The position numbers and the translations under genes are program-made. This document shows positions 55,269-63,874 of a DNA stretch of 64,000 bases, piece after piece. The notes beneath the pieces were generated by a model. That model was not told where the DNA came from. It worked only from the letters and a program-made list of their open reading frames with translations, and searched no databases. Positions within the stretch are counted from its first letter, which is position 1. Each line of letters opens with the position of its first letter. This stretch comes from Thermotoga sp. Mc24 (GTDB lineage: Bacteria > Thermotogota > Thermotogae > Thermotogales > Thermotogaceae), in the NCBI RefSeq assembly GCF_000784835.1, contig NZ_JSFH01000009.1, positions 354,483 to 418,482 on the forward strand. Direction: 5' to 3'.

Positions 55269-55978
55269 GTTCCGAGGTACACCTCCCTCACTGTTTCGTC
55301 TTCCAAAATTCTTTCAGGAGAACCTTCGGCGAGGATCTCTCCCTTGTAGATGACGTAGATCCTGTCAGCGATTTCAACGAGTTCATCGACGTTGTGGTCG
55401 GTGATGACGATTCCGAAATTTTTCTGCTTCAATTCCAGGGTCATTTTTTGAATTTCTTTCACAGTCTTCGGATCTATTCCGCTGAAGGGTTCATCGAGCA
55501 GAATGAAAGCGGGATTCAAACACATCATTCTTGCGAGTTCTAGCTTTCTCTTCTCTCCCCCGGAAAGAAAGCTCGCGGGTTGATTCTCGAGGTGTTTCAG
55601 ATGGAATTCGTGGAGGAGTTCTTCTATTTTTCTTTCTCTTTTTTCTTTATCTTTCTCATGGAAGCGAAGCACGAGGTCTATGTTTTCCCTCACAGTGAGG
55701 CCCCCGAAGATCGAAGTCTCCTGCTGAAGATAGGTGATACCGAGTCTTGCTCTCCTGTAAACGGGAAACTTCGTTATATCAACATCCCTGAAGATGATCT
55801 TTCCCGAAGTCGGTACAACGACACCAAGAATCATGTTGAAAATAGTGGTCTTCCCGGCTCCGTTGGGACCGAGAAGACCGACTATCTCACCCCTGTGAAA
55901 CTCCAGATTCACTCCGTTCACGACGTATCTTCTGCCGAACCTCTTTTTGAGGTTCTCGCACCTCAAAACATCCATCAT
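55265..55978 (-). CDS. lptB: LptB-type ABC ATPase
   Basis: A 237-aa ATPase of the YhbG/LptB group. Walker A GPNGAGKTTIFNM, the LptB-style Q-loop GITYLQQETSIFGGLTVRENI, the signature LSGGEKRKLELARMM and Walker B FILLDEPFSGIDP are all present. In diderms it powers lipopolysaccharide export with LptFG. Thermotoga makes no classical LPS, so the cargo may be another outer-sheath lipid or polymer (inference). No LptF/G/C/A gene is next to it. ATG overlaps the Skp stop. Confidence 0.9.
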   Translation of the reverse strand: MMDVLRCENLKKRFGRRYVVNGVNLEFHRGEIVGLLGPNGAGKTTIFNMILGVVVPTSGKIIFRDVDITKFPVYRRARLGITYLQQETSIFGGLTVRENIDLVLRFHEKDKEKRERKIEELLHEFHLKHLENQPASFLSGGEKRKLELARMMCLNPAFILLDEPFSGIDPKTVKEIQKMTLELKQKNFGIVITDHNVDELVEIADRIYVIYKGEILAEGSPERILEDETVREVYLGT

Positions 55979-56454
55979 TTCTGATTGATGTAAGCGATCA
56001 CCTGGTCTGTTATATCGTAAGATGGCTTTCCATAGAGAACCATCTGTTTCGCAATCACAAGATCGTATCCCATAACACTCGCGTATTCCTGGATTTTACT
56101 CACAACTTCTTTCATCACTTCCTGAATCTTCTGCTGGTATTCAGTCTTCAGAAGATTTTCGTATTCAGCCTTTTTCGAGAGAATCTCCTTCTGTTTTGCC
56201 TGTATCTCTTCCTGAGATCTTCCTTCTTCCTGCATCTTTTTGAGCTCATCCTCCATCTCCTTCAACTTGTTCTGATAGAAAGAATAGTCTCTCTTGTACT
56301 TTTCGTTCAGATCCTGCCACTTGTAGTAACTCTCTGTCGCTTTTTCAACATCGACGTAGGCTACCCTCAGGGAAGGGCTCGAGGAACTCTGTGAAACGAG
56401 TAGCGTTGCAAGGAGAACACCTGCCAGAACGAGGGGTAGGAGCAGTTTCTTCAT
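55975..56454 (-). CDS. Skp/OmpH-like periplasmic chaperone
   Basis: A 159-aa exported protein. A signal peptide covers residues 1-~27 (KKLLLPLVLAGVLLATLLVS). VAYVDVEKATESYYKWQDLNEKY opens the OmpH domain, followed by a long coiled coil rich in Lys and Glu (about residues 50-115) and DLVIAKQMVLYGKPSYDITDQVIAYI at the end. Skp prevents aggregation of outer-membrane proteins. ATG at 56454 follows AAGGAGG. It sits next to lptB, consistent with toga biogenesis. Confidence 0.9.
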   Translation of the reverse strand: MKKLLLPLVLAGVLLATLLVSQSSSSPSLRVAYVDVEKATESYYKWQDLNEKYKRDYSFYQNKLKEMEDELKKMQEEGRSQEEIQAKQKEILSKKAEYENLLKTEYQQKIQEVMKEVVSKIQEYASVMGYDLVIAKQMVLYGKPSYDITDQVIAYINQK

Positions 56455-56468
56455 GCTTATTCCTCCTT

Positions 56469-57014
56469 TCAAAATGTGATTTTTCCTCTTATTTTCTCCA
56501 GCGTCTTTTCACCTATTCCAGGCACGTCCAGAAGATCTTCGGGAGAACGAAAGGGACCGTTTTTCTCTCGGTACTCGACAATGGCTTTTGCCTTTACCTC
56601 ACCTATGTAGGGAAGGGTTTCGAGTTCTTCAACCGAAGCTGTGTTCACGTTCAGTTTTGTGACTTCTCTTTTGATATGTTGTTCAACTCCTTCGACGGTC
56701 ACATATCTGGAAATCTTCTCCAGGGTTTTTTCTCCGATTCCAGAGACGTTCTTCAATTCTTCCACGCTCGAAAATCCACCATGTGACTCTCTGTAATCGA
56801 TGATCCTCTGGGCTTTCACAGGCCCGATCCCTGGAATCGACATCAAGTCTTCCAGAGAAGCGGTGTTCAGCTCCACAGGAAAGGCGACAACCTTCTGAGA
56901 GGATGTTGTGTCCTCTTCTGTTTTCGTTTCTCGTTCCATAACAATTCCAAGCAATATGAAGAAAACAAGTGCCACGAATAGAATTGTTCTTTGATGTTGC
57001 TTTCTGAGTCTCAA
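56469..57014 (-). CDS. ComEA-like membrane-anchored DNA-binding protein with two helix-hairpin-helix units
   Basis: A 181-aa protein. Residues ~10-26 form a membrane anchor. Two tandem ComEA-type repeats follow: [26 protein letters not shown] (near residue 47) and [26 protein letters not shown] (near 120), each with a second hairpin ([24 protein letters not shown]). ComEA binds incoming DNA at the cell surface in competent bacteria. Linked competence genes are not seen here. It overlaps the SPOR-like gene by 4 bases. Confidence 0.88.
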   Translation of the reverse strand: MRLRKQHQRTILFVALVFFILLGIVMERETKTEEDTTSSQKVVAFPVELNTASLEDLMSIPGIGPVKAQRIIDYRESHGGFSSVEELKNVSGIGEKTLEKISRYVTVEGVEQHIKREVTKLNVNTASVEELETLPYIGEVKAKAIVEYREKNGPFRSPEDLLDVPGIGEKTLEKIRGKITF

Positions 57015-57712
57015 GGACTGATCAGCCTCCCGGCGTATCCCGGCCTGTTCACCTTCACCCGCTTCATGATGTCTTCCCAGTTCAGTTTTTCAAAGTAATC
57101 TTCGGCAAGTCGGAGTGTTGGAAAAGCTCCCACCACCACGGAGTAGTACTTCTTATCCAGTTTCTGGAAGGCGTAAACGTAGGAAGGATAACCTGCCACT
57201 CTCAAATCGTAAGCGAGTTCTTTTGAAATACTCTCAGACAGCGTTGTTATCACAAAGACTCCATAAAGGGACCTCTGGGCAACCTGCGAGAAATCCTCGA
57301 ACTCACCGAGGAGCACCACCGAATAGGTGTCCGTTGAAACAGGAGAAATGAGATACGGAAGACCCGACCTCCTGATGATCCTCAGAGCATCTTCCTTCTT
57401 CACAACGAAGGAAGAAACCACCTGATCTTCAGAGACGAAATCCGCCATCTCGTCTCTCAACTTCTCGTAGTCGAACTCCTCGAATTCCACGAGGAGGGGA
57501 GTCGGTGGAGGTGTTACCGAAATGGATGCCTCTATTTCTTCAGGTATCTTCAACTCCACGGGCTTTATCTCCACGATCTCTACTTTCACGTTCCTGAGCT
57601 GGAATTTCAAATAAATATTCCAGGACAGCAGAGCTATAGCCACACCGAAAATAACTACGATCAGCCAGAACAAAAACCTTGACTGGCCATCGGAGAGAGT
57701 GATTCTGGCCAT
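57011..57712 (-). CDS. Single-pass membrane protein with SPOR-like C-terminus
   Basis: A 233-aa protein. One membrane helix at residues ~14-34 is followed by a Pro/Glu linker and a folded part with [17 protein letters not shown], then [44 protein letters not shown] (near residue 170), which resembles a SPOR repeat that binds denuded peptidoglycan at division sites. The match to SPOR is by pattern only. Neighbouring minC and envelope genes fit an envelope or division role. ATG follows the M42 stop by 3 bases. Confidence 0.7.
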   Translation of the reverse strand: MARITLSDGQSRFLFWLIVVIFGVAIALLSWNIYLKFQLRNVKVEIVEIKPVELKIPEEIEASISVTPPPTPLLVEFEEFDYEKLRDEMADFVSEDQVVSSFVVKKEDALRIIRRSGLPYLISPVSTDTYSVVLLGEFEDFSQVAQRSLYGVFVITTLSESISKELAYDLRVAGYPSYVYAFQKLDKKYYSVVVGAFPTLRLAEDYFEKLNWEDIMKRVKVNRPGYAGRLISP

Positions 57713-57715
57713 CTC

Positions 57716-58711
57716 TCACGCCCCCAGATACCTGATGAGAAGATCGACCGTTGCCTCAACGTCATCTGGTGCGATCATCTCACTGGGTGAGTGAACGTAT
57801 CGTGTGGGAATAGACACCGTGGCCGAAGGAATTCCTTCTTTAGTCCGCTGGTACCCCATGGCGTTCGTACCGCCGAACGTCAGAACCTCCATCTGATACT
57901 TTATATCGAATTTTTCCGCGATTTCTATCAAATTTTCGAGGATGCGTTTGCTGCTGATCGATGCCCTGTCTTTCACTTTCAGAGCGGGTCCACCGGAGAG
58001 CCTCATTGCGTGTCTCTTGATGGCCTTCGGAGTGTCTGCCGAATCAGTCACATCGATCGCGATGGCCTCGTCCGCTGGTACGCCGTACCCCGCTACCGAG
58101 GCACCGACCAGTCCCACTTCTTCCTGAACACTGAAAACACCGTAGAGCGTAACAGCGGGTTTGATTCTTTTGAAAACTTCCACGATCACGGCACATCCTA
58201 TCCTGTCATCCATCGCCTTCGAGACGTATTTCCCGGAAACCTCAACGAATCCACTGTCGTAGACACCGAAGCTTCCAATCGGACACATCTTCTGCGCTTC
58301 TTCCCTGGAATTTGCACCGATATCGACGAACAGCCTGTCGAATGAGAGCTTTCTCACATTCTCCTGCCTTTCTTCTGTTGTTTCACCTTCCATACCAACA
58401 ACGCCTATTGTACCGTTTTCGAACCTGATCCTTTTTCCAAGAAGCATGTACGGAGAGACACCGCCGACGGGTTCTATCGTCAGAAATCCCTTGTCGTCCA
58501 CATTTGTGACGACAACACCTATCTCATCTATGTGAGCGTCCAGTATCACCTTTTTCTCGCCGCTTCCTTTCCAAACAATGAGATTGCCGAGCCCATCGAT
58601 CCTGTGGCCATCTATGTGCCCTTCGAGTTCCTCGAGGATGATTCTTCTCACCTCTTCTTCCCGTCCACTTGGGCCAAAGGCTTCCGTCAGCTTCCTGATC
58701 AGTTCCTTCAT
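57716..58711 (-). CDS. M42 family aminopeptidase, copy 1
   Basis: A 331-aa M42 (glutamyl/leucyl aminopeptidase, formerly endoglucanase-like) protein, matching T. maritima TM1050. Metal and catalytic residues are intact: DAHIDEIGVV (His), MDDRIGCAV (bridging Asp), QEEVGLVGA (catalytic Glu pair), AIDVTDSAD and YVHSPSEM (last His). The family forms large tetrahedral dodecamers that degrade peptides in the cytosol. First of three adjacent paralogues, each start overlapping or touching the previous stop. Confidence 0.92.
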   Translation of the reverse strand: MKELIRKLTEAFGPSGREEEVRRIILEELEGHIDGHRIDGLGNLIVWKGSGEKKVILDAHIDEIGVVVTNVDDKGFLTIEPVGGVSPYMLLGKRIRFENGTIGVVGMEGETTEERQENVRKLSFDRLFVDIGANSREEAQKMCPIGSFGVYDSGFVEVSGKYVSKAMDDRIGCAVIVEVFKRIKPAVTLYGVFSVQEEVGLVGASVAGYGVPADEAIAIDVTDSADTPKAIKRHAMRLSGGPALKVKDRASISSKRILENLIEIAEKFDIKYQMEVLTFGGTNAMGYQRTKEGIPSATVSIPTRYVHSPSEMIAPDDVEATVDLLIRYLGA

Positions 58712-59727
58712 GAGACCACCTCCACGATTTTTCCTTCCTCGACAAGTACTTTTATGAGTTTCTTCGTGTTTTCGTAGTCGTTCAAATCTATGATCGAATT
58801 CGGACTGTGGATGTACCGTGCTGGAGTGGAGATCACACCTGCTGGCACTCCGTAGGCGGTTCTGGCGTAACGTCCCGCGTCCGTTCCCCCAGCGGTTCTT
58901 CTCTTCATCTGAAACGGAATGTCGTTGTTCTTCGCTGTATCCACGATAGTTTGAAAGATCTCCTTTGGGATCACGTATCCCCTGTGAAAAAAGGTGATGG
59001 CAGGACCGTCACCCAGATGTGTTGCCCATTTCCTTTCCTCCAGTTCCGGATTGTCGCCGGCCGTGGTGGTTTCCACGACGATGGCACAGGTGGGTTTCAG
59101 CTGTTCCACCACAACTGCACTTCCACGAAGTCCCGTCTCTTCCTGAACTGTGAAGACAAAGTACGTATCGTAGGCAGGACTCACACCGCTTTCGAGAACA
59201 TCGATCAGAACAGAACACCCCGCTCTGTCGTCGAACGCTTTCCCGACTGCCCGGCCGTTCTTTTCGATGTAATCACTCACGAAAGAGACGTAGTCTCCTA
59301 TTGATACGTACTTTTTCGCTTCGTCTGCAGAAGAAAAACCAAAATCAATTCTCAGATTCTCAAACCTTGGGGGAGTGTTCTCTTCATCGCGCTGAAGGTG
59401 GATCGGTCTGTAGCCGATAACTCCTTTGAGATTCTTCACCTGAACCACCTTTCCGGGAAGTATCCTGGAATCGACTCCTCCAATGGGCAAGAACGCCACT
59501 TTTCCGTCCTTTTCTATTTTGCTCACAACGAAACCGACCTCATCCATGTGAGCCGAAACGAGCAGTTTTTTCGAAGAATCTCTTCCTCTTTTCAAAGCTA
59601 TCAAATTCCCAAGGACATCGGTGTAAAGGTTGTCAACGAGACTTTCTATCTTTGACTTTATGAAATCCCTGACCTTCCCTTCATCTCCAGACACACCCGG
59701 TATCATCGAAAGTTCTTTGAGATACAT
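58708..59727 (-). CDS. M42 family aminopeptidase, copy 2
   Basis: A 339-aa M42 peptidase matching T. maritima TM1049. The metal set is SAHMDEVGFV, FDDRAGCSVL, QEETGLRGS, VVETTTAGD and YIHSPNSI, all in order. Compared with copy 1 the fourth metal region is VETTTAGDNPE instead of DVTDSAD, so substrate preference may differ. It overlaps copy 1 by 4 bases and follows copy 3 by 3 bases, so the three are one transcript. Confidence 0.92.
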   Translation of the reverse strand: MYLKELSMIPGVSGDEGKVRDFIKSKIESLVDNLYTDVLGNLIALKRGRDSSKKLLVSAHMDEVGFVVSKIEKDGKVAFLPIGGVDSRILPGKVVQVKNLKGVIGYRPIHLQRDEENTPPRFENLRIDFGFSSADEAKKYVSIGDYVSFVSDYIEKNGRAVGKAFDDRAGCSVLIDVLESGVSPAYDTYFVFTVQEETGLRGSAVVVEQLKPTCAIVVETTTAGDNPELEERKWATHLGDGPAITFFHRGYVIPKEIFQTIVDTAKNNDIPFQMKRRTAGGTDAGRYARTAYGVPAGVISTPARYIHSPNSIIDLNDYENTKKLIKVLVEEGKIVEVVS

Positions 59728-59730
59728 CTG

Positions 59731-60735
59731 TCACACCTCCAGTTCTACCGCGACAAGGGAGAGAAGTCTTGCGAGTTCCTCCACATCGCGCGGGTCCACC
59801 ATTTCAACGGGAGTGTGCATGTACTTCAAGGGAATGGATATGAGAGACGTTCTAACACCGTTTCGAACAAGCTGAACGAAATCCGTTTCCGTGCCGGACC
59901 TTCCACCAACCGCTTCTTCCTGAAGAGAAACGTTGTGTTTATTCGCTATCTCGATGACCTTCTGAACAAGATTCCTATCCACAACCGGTCCCAGGCCTAT
60001 CACCGGACCTTTTCCAAGCTCTATGTGATCACTGAATGGAGGCTCGGAAGCGAACGTAACGTCCATCACGATCGCCACGTCGGGGTTTATCTCGTACGCG
60101 CCTGTGAGAGCCCCCAGACACCCTGTCTCTTCCTGAACAGAAAAGACCACATAGACATCCCATGGGTGATCGTACTTTTTGAGAAATTCGAGTGCTTTCA
60201 CAAGAACTCCACAGCTCGCTCTGTTGTCCAAAGCCTTCCCAACCACCTTCCCATTCGTTTCGAAAGCCGTCTGATCTATCACTGCAATGTCACCTACACG
60301 AACATCTCTTTCACACAGAGATAAATCGACGAAGATTTCATCGTATGTGAGGACTTTCTTTCTGGATTCCGAATCTTGCAAGTGTGGAGCGAGCATTCCG
60401 ATCACACCGTGTTCGATCCCGTTTTTTGTGTAGATACGGATTTTCGAAGCATAAACGACCTTCGGATCCACTCCACCCACGGGCTCGAGTCTGGCGAACT
60501 GCCCCTCCACCTTCGAAACAACAAAACCGATTTCATCCACGTGGGCAAAAAACGCGAGTTTTCCTATCCCTTTTCCCTTTTTGTATCCGATCAGACTTCC
60601 GTGGCGGGTTGTTTTCGCTTCGTCCACGAAAGGTTCAATGACTGACTTTATGTAAGAAACCACATTCGTCTCGTAACCTGAAGGGCCGTCGAGGTTCGAC
60701 AGTTCCACCAAGAGTTTTCCGGTTTCCATCTTCAT
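59731..60735 (-). CDS. M42 family aminopeptidase, copy 3
   Basis: A 334-aa M42 peptidase matching T. maritima TM1048. Motifs are FAHVDEIGFV, LDNRASCGVL, QEETGCLGAL, VMDVTFASE and YMHTPVEM. The second site reads DNR in place of DDR, and the last His is in MHTP instead of HSP. It overlaps minC by 4 bases. Confidence 0.92.
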   Translation of the reverse strand: MKMETGKLLVELSNLDGPSGYETNVVSYIKSVIEPFVDEAKTTRHGSLIGYKKGKGIGKLAFFAHVDEIGFVVSKVEGQFARLEPVGGVDPKVVYASKIRIYTKNGIEHGVIGMLAPHLQDSESRKKVLTYDEIFVDLSLCERDVRVGDIAVIDQTAFETNGKVVGKALDNRASCGVLVKALEFLKKYDHPWDVYVVFSVQEETGCLGALTGAYEINPDVAIVMDVTFASEPPFSDHIELGKGPVIGLGPVVDRNLVQKVIEIANKHNVSLQEEAVGGRSGTETDFVQLVRNGVRTSLISIPLKYMHTPVEMVDPRDVEELARLLSLVAVELEV

Positions 60736-61364
60736 TCACTCCTTTCGAAGCTCACCTTGTCGAACGGTTCGATCACTATCCGATTTCCCTTCACATGTGC
60801 AATAGAAGGTACGTTCTCTTCTCCTTTGGAATGCGTGATAAAACCCGCTATTTGAATGAGGGAGGTTTGAAGATCGAGGGCGGCTACCACAGCCTGTTCT
60901 CCTTCGTTCAATCCCGCACGTATGTTGCCCTGCGCTTTTCCAAAGACGACAACAGAACCCCCGGCAAGGATTTCAGCTCCCTTGTTCACGTTTCCGAAGA
61001 CTATCACATCACCGGAATGAACAACAGTCTGACCGGATCGAATATTCCTTTTTATCACTTTACCGGTGCTTTCAACCGTCGTTCGTGACTGCACTCTCAG
61101 ATCGTTTTCCTTTCCCTCAACAGTGCTTCCAACGAGTATCTGTGAGACTTCAAGACCGAGATTTCTCAGGTGAGAAACGATCTTTGGGATATCTTGAGAG
61201 TGTTTGTTGTGATTCTCGATCATCAGAGAGATCCTGTCTCCCTTGGCAAAAAATCCCCCCATCTGTGTAATGCGAGCGGAGATCGCGTTCAAGACTTCTT
61301 CGAGGTTCTGATAATCTTTTATGAGGAGTATAAGGCCTTCCTTTGTCATCTTGAAATCCACCAT
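60732..61364 (-). CDS. minC: Septum site-determining protein MinC
   Basis: A 210-aa protein with the length of T. maritima MinC, whose structure is known. The N-terminal half (MVDFKMTKEGLILLIKDYQ ... SLMIENHNK) inhibits FtsZ. The C-terminal half is a right-handed beta helix with Gly-turn repeats (IRSGQTVVHSGDVIVFGNVNKGAEILAGGSVVVFG). ATG at 61364 follows GAGGTGATAGGA; the longer upstream frame has no ribosome site. MinD and MinE are not in the window. Confidence 0.95.
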   Translation of the reverse strand: MVDFKMTKEGLILLIKDYQNLEEVLNAISARITQMGGFFAKGDRISLMIENHNKHSQDIPKIVSHLRNLGLEVSQILVGSTVEGKENDLRVQSRTTVESTGKVIKRNIRSGQTVVHSGDVIVFGNVNKGAEILAGGSVVVFGKAQGNIRAGLNEGEQAVVAALDLQTSLIQIAGFITHSKGEENVPSIAHVKGNRIVIEPFDKVSFERSE

Positions 61365-61423
61365 TCCTATCACCTCATCTTTAGATTCTATCATGTTTAA
61401 AATAATAATCGGAGGTGTCTGAA

Positions 61424-62281
61424 ATGAGACTGATAACGTTCGATGCTTCGTACGATCCCATCGCTGAAGAAAGCAAAACTGTGCGGGTCTATGTCTTTGA
61501 ACCGGAGAAGATTGAACGCAATCTGATCTTCCTTCACGGGATAGGAAACGGAAATATTCCATACCTTCTCTGGTTTGGAGAGAAGTTCAGAGAGTACAAC
61601 ATCAAAACCTGGTTTCTCATCCTTCCCTATCACGAAAAACGTGCACCGGAGAACTGGTCTGGAGGAGAGCCTTTCTACCACTCTTCACCCTCTTTCTGTG
61701 TGAAGCGATTCGACGAGGCTGTGCAGGACGTGATCGATCTGGTTGATGTTGTGAAGAGAGACAATGACAAGCCCATTTCGTTGATGGGCTTCAGCTTCGG
61801 AGGAATGATAACAACCATAGCACTCGCCCGTGAAAAACGAATCGAAAAGGGTGTTATCTGCTGTTCTGGTGGAGACTGGAGATGGATCAACTGGTATTCA
61901 CCTTACACGGAGAGATTGAGAGAACTCTACAGGAAGAATGGAAACGAATACGGTTGTAGATCGGAGAAGGATTGTATCAAGAACAGAAGGAATGCCCCTG
62001 AGATTATCAAGTCGTTCAACTCCATCGAAGATATCAGAAAAAAACCACCGGTGGGTTGCTATTTCTACGACCCGGCATCTTTCGCTCCGTTCGTTGACCA
62101 GAAAGTGCTATTCTTCTGGGCGCTCTTCGACCGTGTGATACCATACCAGTCTTACGCGTGCCTTCACAAGCTTCTCAAGAACAAGAAGACCGTTTATCTT
62201 CCATCGGGTCATAAAGGTTCTTACTTCTTCAGGAGATACATCGCAAAAAGAGTGGTGAGGTTCTTAATAGATGATGAGTGA
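61424..62281 (+). CDS. Alpha/beta hydrolase
   Basis: A 285-aa cytosolic protein. LIFLHGIGNGNIPYLLWFGEKF starts the fold with the oxyanion HG. The nucleophile elbow is SLMGFSFGGMITTIA near residue 128, the acid is likely in FFWALFDRVIPYQS (Asp near 240), and the His is in LPSGHKGSYFF near 265. The substrate is unknown. The 19-residue central stretch CRSEKDCIKNRRNAPEIIK may be a lid. ATG is 8 bases from GGAGG. Its end overlaps the convergent permease by 18 bases. Confidence 0.85.
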   Translation: MRLITFDASYDPIAEESKTVRVYVFEPEKIERNLIFLHGIGNGNIPYLLWFGEKFREYNIKTWFLILPYHEKRAPENWSGGEPFYHSSPSFCVKRFDEAVQDVIDLVDVVKRDNDKPISLMGFSFGGMITTIALAREKRIEKGVICCSGGDWRWINWYSPYTERLRELYRKNGNEYGCRSEKDCIKNRRNAPEIIKSFNSIEDIRKKPPVGCYFYDPASFAPFVDQKVLFFWALFDRVIPYQSYACLHKLLKNKKTVYLPSGHKGSYFFRRYIAKRVVRFLIDDE

Positions 62282-63529
62282 GTAAAGCGTTGCGATTATG
62301 AACGGTATGAACATGAAGCTCCACGCCACCTTGAAAAATTCCTTGAAACTCACCGTGTGTTTCGTGTACTTTTCCAGAAGGGAAAGACCAACTATGTTCT
62401 GAACGGCTCCAAGAGGTGTCAGGTTCGTTCCAAGATTCGCACCGACGGCGTACACCCACCACAGTGAAGCGGGGAAACCCTGCGAGACGAGAATTTTCAG
62501 TGTGGGAGCGATTATGAGAGTTGCGGGAACAGCACTCAGGAAAGCAGTGGAAAGGATGGAGATCCATGTTACCGTGGCAACGAACAGGAATCTGTTGAAA
62601 GATAGAGCTTTCAGGAAACTGGCTATGACTTCCATAACACCGATTTGTTCCAGAGAGTACGAGATGATGAAGAGGCCTGTGTAGAAGAACAGCGTGTCCC
62701 AGTCTATTCCTTCTGACACTTTTTCGAAATTCTTTCCAAGCATGAGAAGAAGCGCACAGGCAGCTATGAGCGCTATCAACGAAAGCTCTACTTCCACGAA
62801 GGAATGAAGACCGAACAACACCAGAGTCGAGAGGAAAACAAACAGCGATTTTTTGAGAACCACCGGGTCTGTGATCGATCGTTTCGGGTCCACGCTGAGA
62901 AGATTTCTAAGCTTTTCAAAGGCTTTTTCATCGATGCGAACGTACCTCTTGAAGAGGAAAAAGACGACTACAAACATGAGAACAGTTACAAGCCCCATGT
63001 TCTTCAGAAAATCGTTGAAGCTGAGTCCGCTTATCGAACCAAGTACGATGTTCAAAGGACTTCCGATGAGTGTTGACATTCCTCCGATGTTGTCTATGAA
63101 GATCGTGAAGAGAAAGAAAGGCACGGGATTCACTTCCATCGTATCGAGGATCAAAAACAGTATAGGAGAAACGAGAATGATGGTGATCAAATTGTCGAGG
63201 AACGCGGAGGTTACAGCGGTGAGTACCATAAGGAAGGCGAACAGAAGCCAGAATCTACCCCTGGAAATCTTTATAGCGGAAATTGCAAGATATTCGAAAA
63301 AACCAGTCCCCTTCAATATGTGAACGATGATCATCATTCCTAAGAGAAGCCCCAGTGTGTTGAAATCGACCACTTCACCTATGTTTTTAAGATCGAGGCC
63401 TTCGACAACTTTTATTGCCATGAGAACGAGTGCAATGAGCAGGGTTACAACGGATTTGGCGATCTTTCCGAATATGATGAAGTAGTAAGCGAGGATCGCA
63501 AACAATAGAACTAACATTGCTTCGTTCAT
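62264..63529 (-). CDS. ArsB/NhaD-type (SLC13-like) ion transporter
   Basis: A 421-aa polytopic membrane protein with about 11-12 helices. Two related halves show the ion-transporter pattern: LTAVTSAFLDNLITIILVSPI and IFIDNIGGMSTLIGSPLNIVLG in the first half, ILSTAFLSAVPATLIIAPTLKILV and GANLGTNLTPLGAVQNIVG in the second. It may carry Na+/H+, arsenite or organic anions; the sequence alone does not decide. ATG is 8 bases from GGAGG. Confidence 0.85.
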   Translation of the reverse strand: MNEAMLVLLFAILAYYFIIFGKIAKSVVTLLIALVLMAIKVVEGLDLKNIGEVVDFNTLGLLLGMMIIVHILKGTGFFEYLAISAIKISRGRFWLLFAFLMVLTAVTSAFLDNLITIILVSPILFLILDTMEVNPVPFFLFTIFIDNIGGMSTLIGSPLNIVLGSISGLSFNDFLKNMGLVTVLMFVVVFFLFKRYVRIDEKAFEKLRNLLSVDPKRSITDPVVLKKSLFVFLSTLVLFGLHSFVEVELSLIALIAACALLLMLGKNFEKVSEGIDWDTLFFYTGLFIISYSLEQIGVMEVIASFLKALSFNRFLFVATVTWISILSTAFLSAVPATLIIAPTLKILVSQGFPASLWWVYAVGANLGTNLTPLGAVQNIVGLSLLEKYTKHTVSFKEFFKVAWSFMFIPFIIATLYSLIIY

Positions 63530-63616
63530 ACTCTTCGCCTCCCTGTCACGGGATTATTCTAACACCGGTTTTTTTAAAATTATTATTCAAAAAAGTGAAT
63601 TCCACGGCAAGAATGG

Positions 63617-63622
63617 TAGAAT
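63617..63622 (+). promoter_or_regulatory. Candidate -10 box for the small His-rich unit
   Basis: TAGAAT at 63617-63622 is preceded by TGG (extended -10 form, as before spoVS). No convincing -35 box is seen. Transcription would start near 63629, just ahead of the ribosome site at about 63632-63640. Confidence 0.4.
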
Positions 63623-63645
63623 AAAAACCAAAGGAGTGAAAGGGT

Positions 63646-63735
63646 ATGAAAATGTGGGATGCAATCATGAAAATGTTTTTCGGTGAACACCACCATCATT
63701 GCTACGGCCCGGCGGTTTCTCCACCGGGTGTGTGA
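63646..63735 (+). CDS. 29-aa His-rich peptide
   Basis: ATG at 63646 has AAAGGAG 9 bases upstream. The product begins with an amphipathic stretch (MKMWDAIMKMFFGE), followed by HHHHCYGP and a Pro-rich end. Four His and one Cys in a row suggest metal binding. The coding DNA also folds into a strong two-part hairpin (63690-63741). A terminator follows at 63753, so this is a one-gene unit. Translation is likely from the ribosome site; the function is unknown. Confidence 0.5.
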   Translation: MKMWDAIMKMFFGEHHHHCYGPAVSPPGV

Positions 63736-63741
63736 TGGTGG
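63690..63741 (+). other. Strong RNA hairpin overlapping the His-rich ORF
   Basis: CCACCATCA (63690-63698) pairs perfectly with TGATGGTGG (63733-63741). Inside it CCCGGCGG (63708-63715) pairs with CCACCGGG (63721-63728) with one C-A mismatch around a TTTCT loop. The internal loop has 9 bases on one side and 4 on the other. Position and size suggest a folded RNA that ends in the terminator 12 bases on. Confidence 0.55.
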
Positions 63742-63752
63742 GAGATCGCACG

Positions 63753-63780
63753 GGCCACGTCGAGAAGACGTGGCCTTTTT
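63753..63780 (+). terminator. Terminator after the His-rich unit
   Basis: GGCCACGTC (63753-63761) pairs perfectly with GACGTGGCC (63767-63775) around GAGAA, followed by TTTTT. Confidence 0.92.
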
Positions 63781-63874
63781 GTTTATCGAATAAAACCGCA
63801 AAGAAGACACCATTTTCTATAAGGTGGGGATGAATTTGCAATTTAATATGTGCCAAAATGTTAATATATCATAG

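Noticed and set aside
61365..61562. N-terminal extension of MinC
   Set aside because: No ribosome site, hydrophilic odd sequence, and ATG at 61364 gives the known MinC length.
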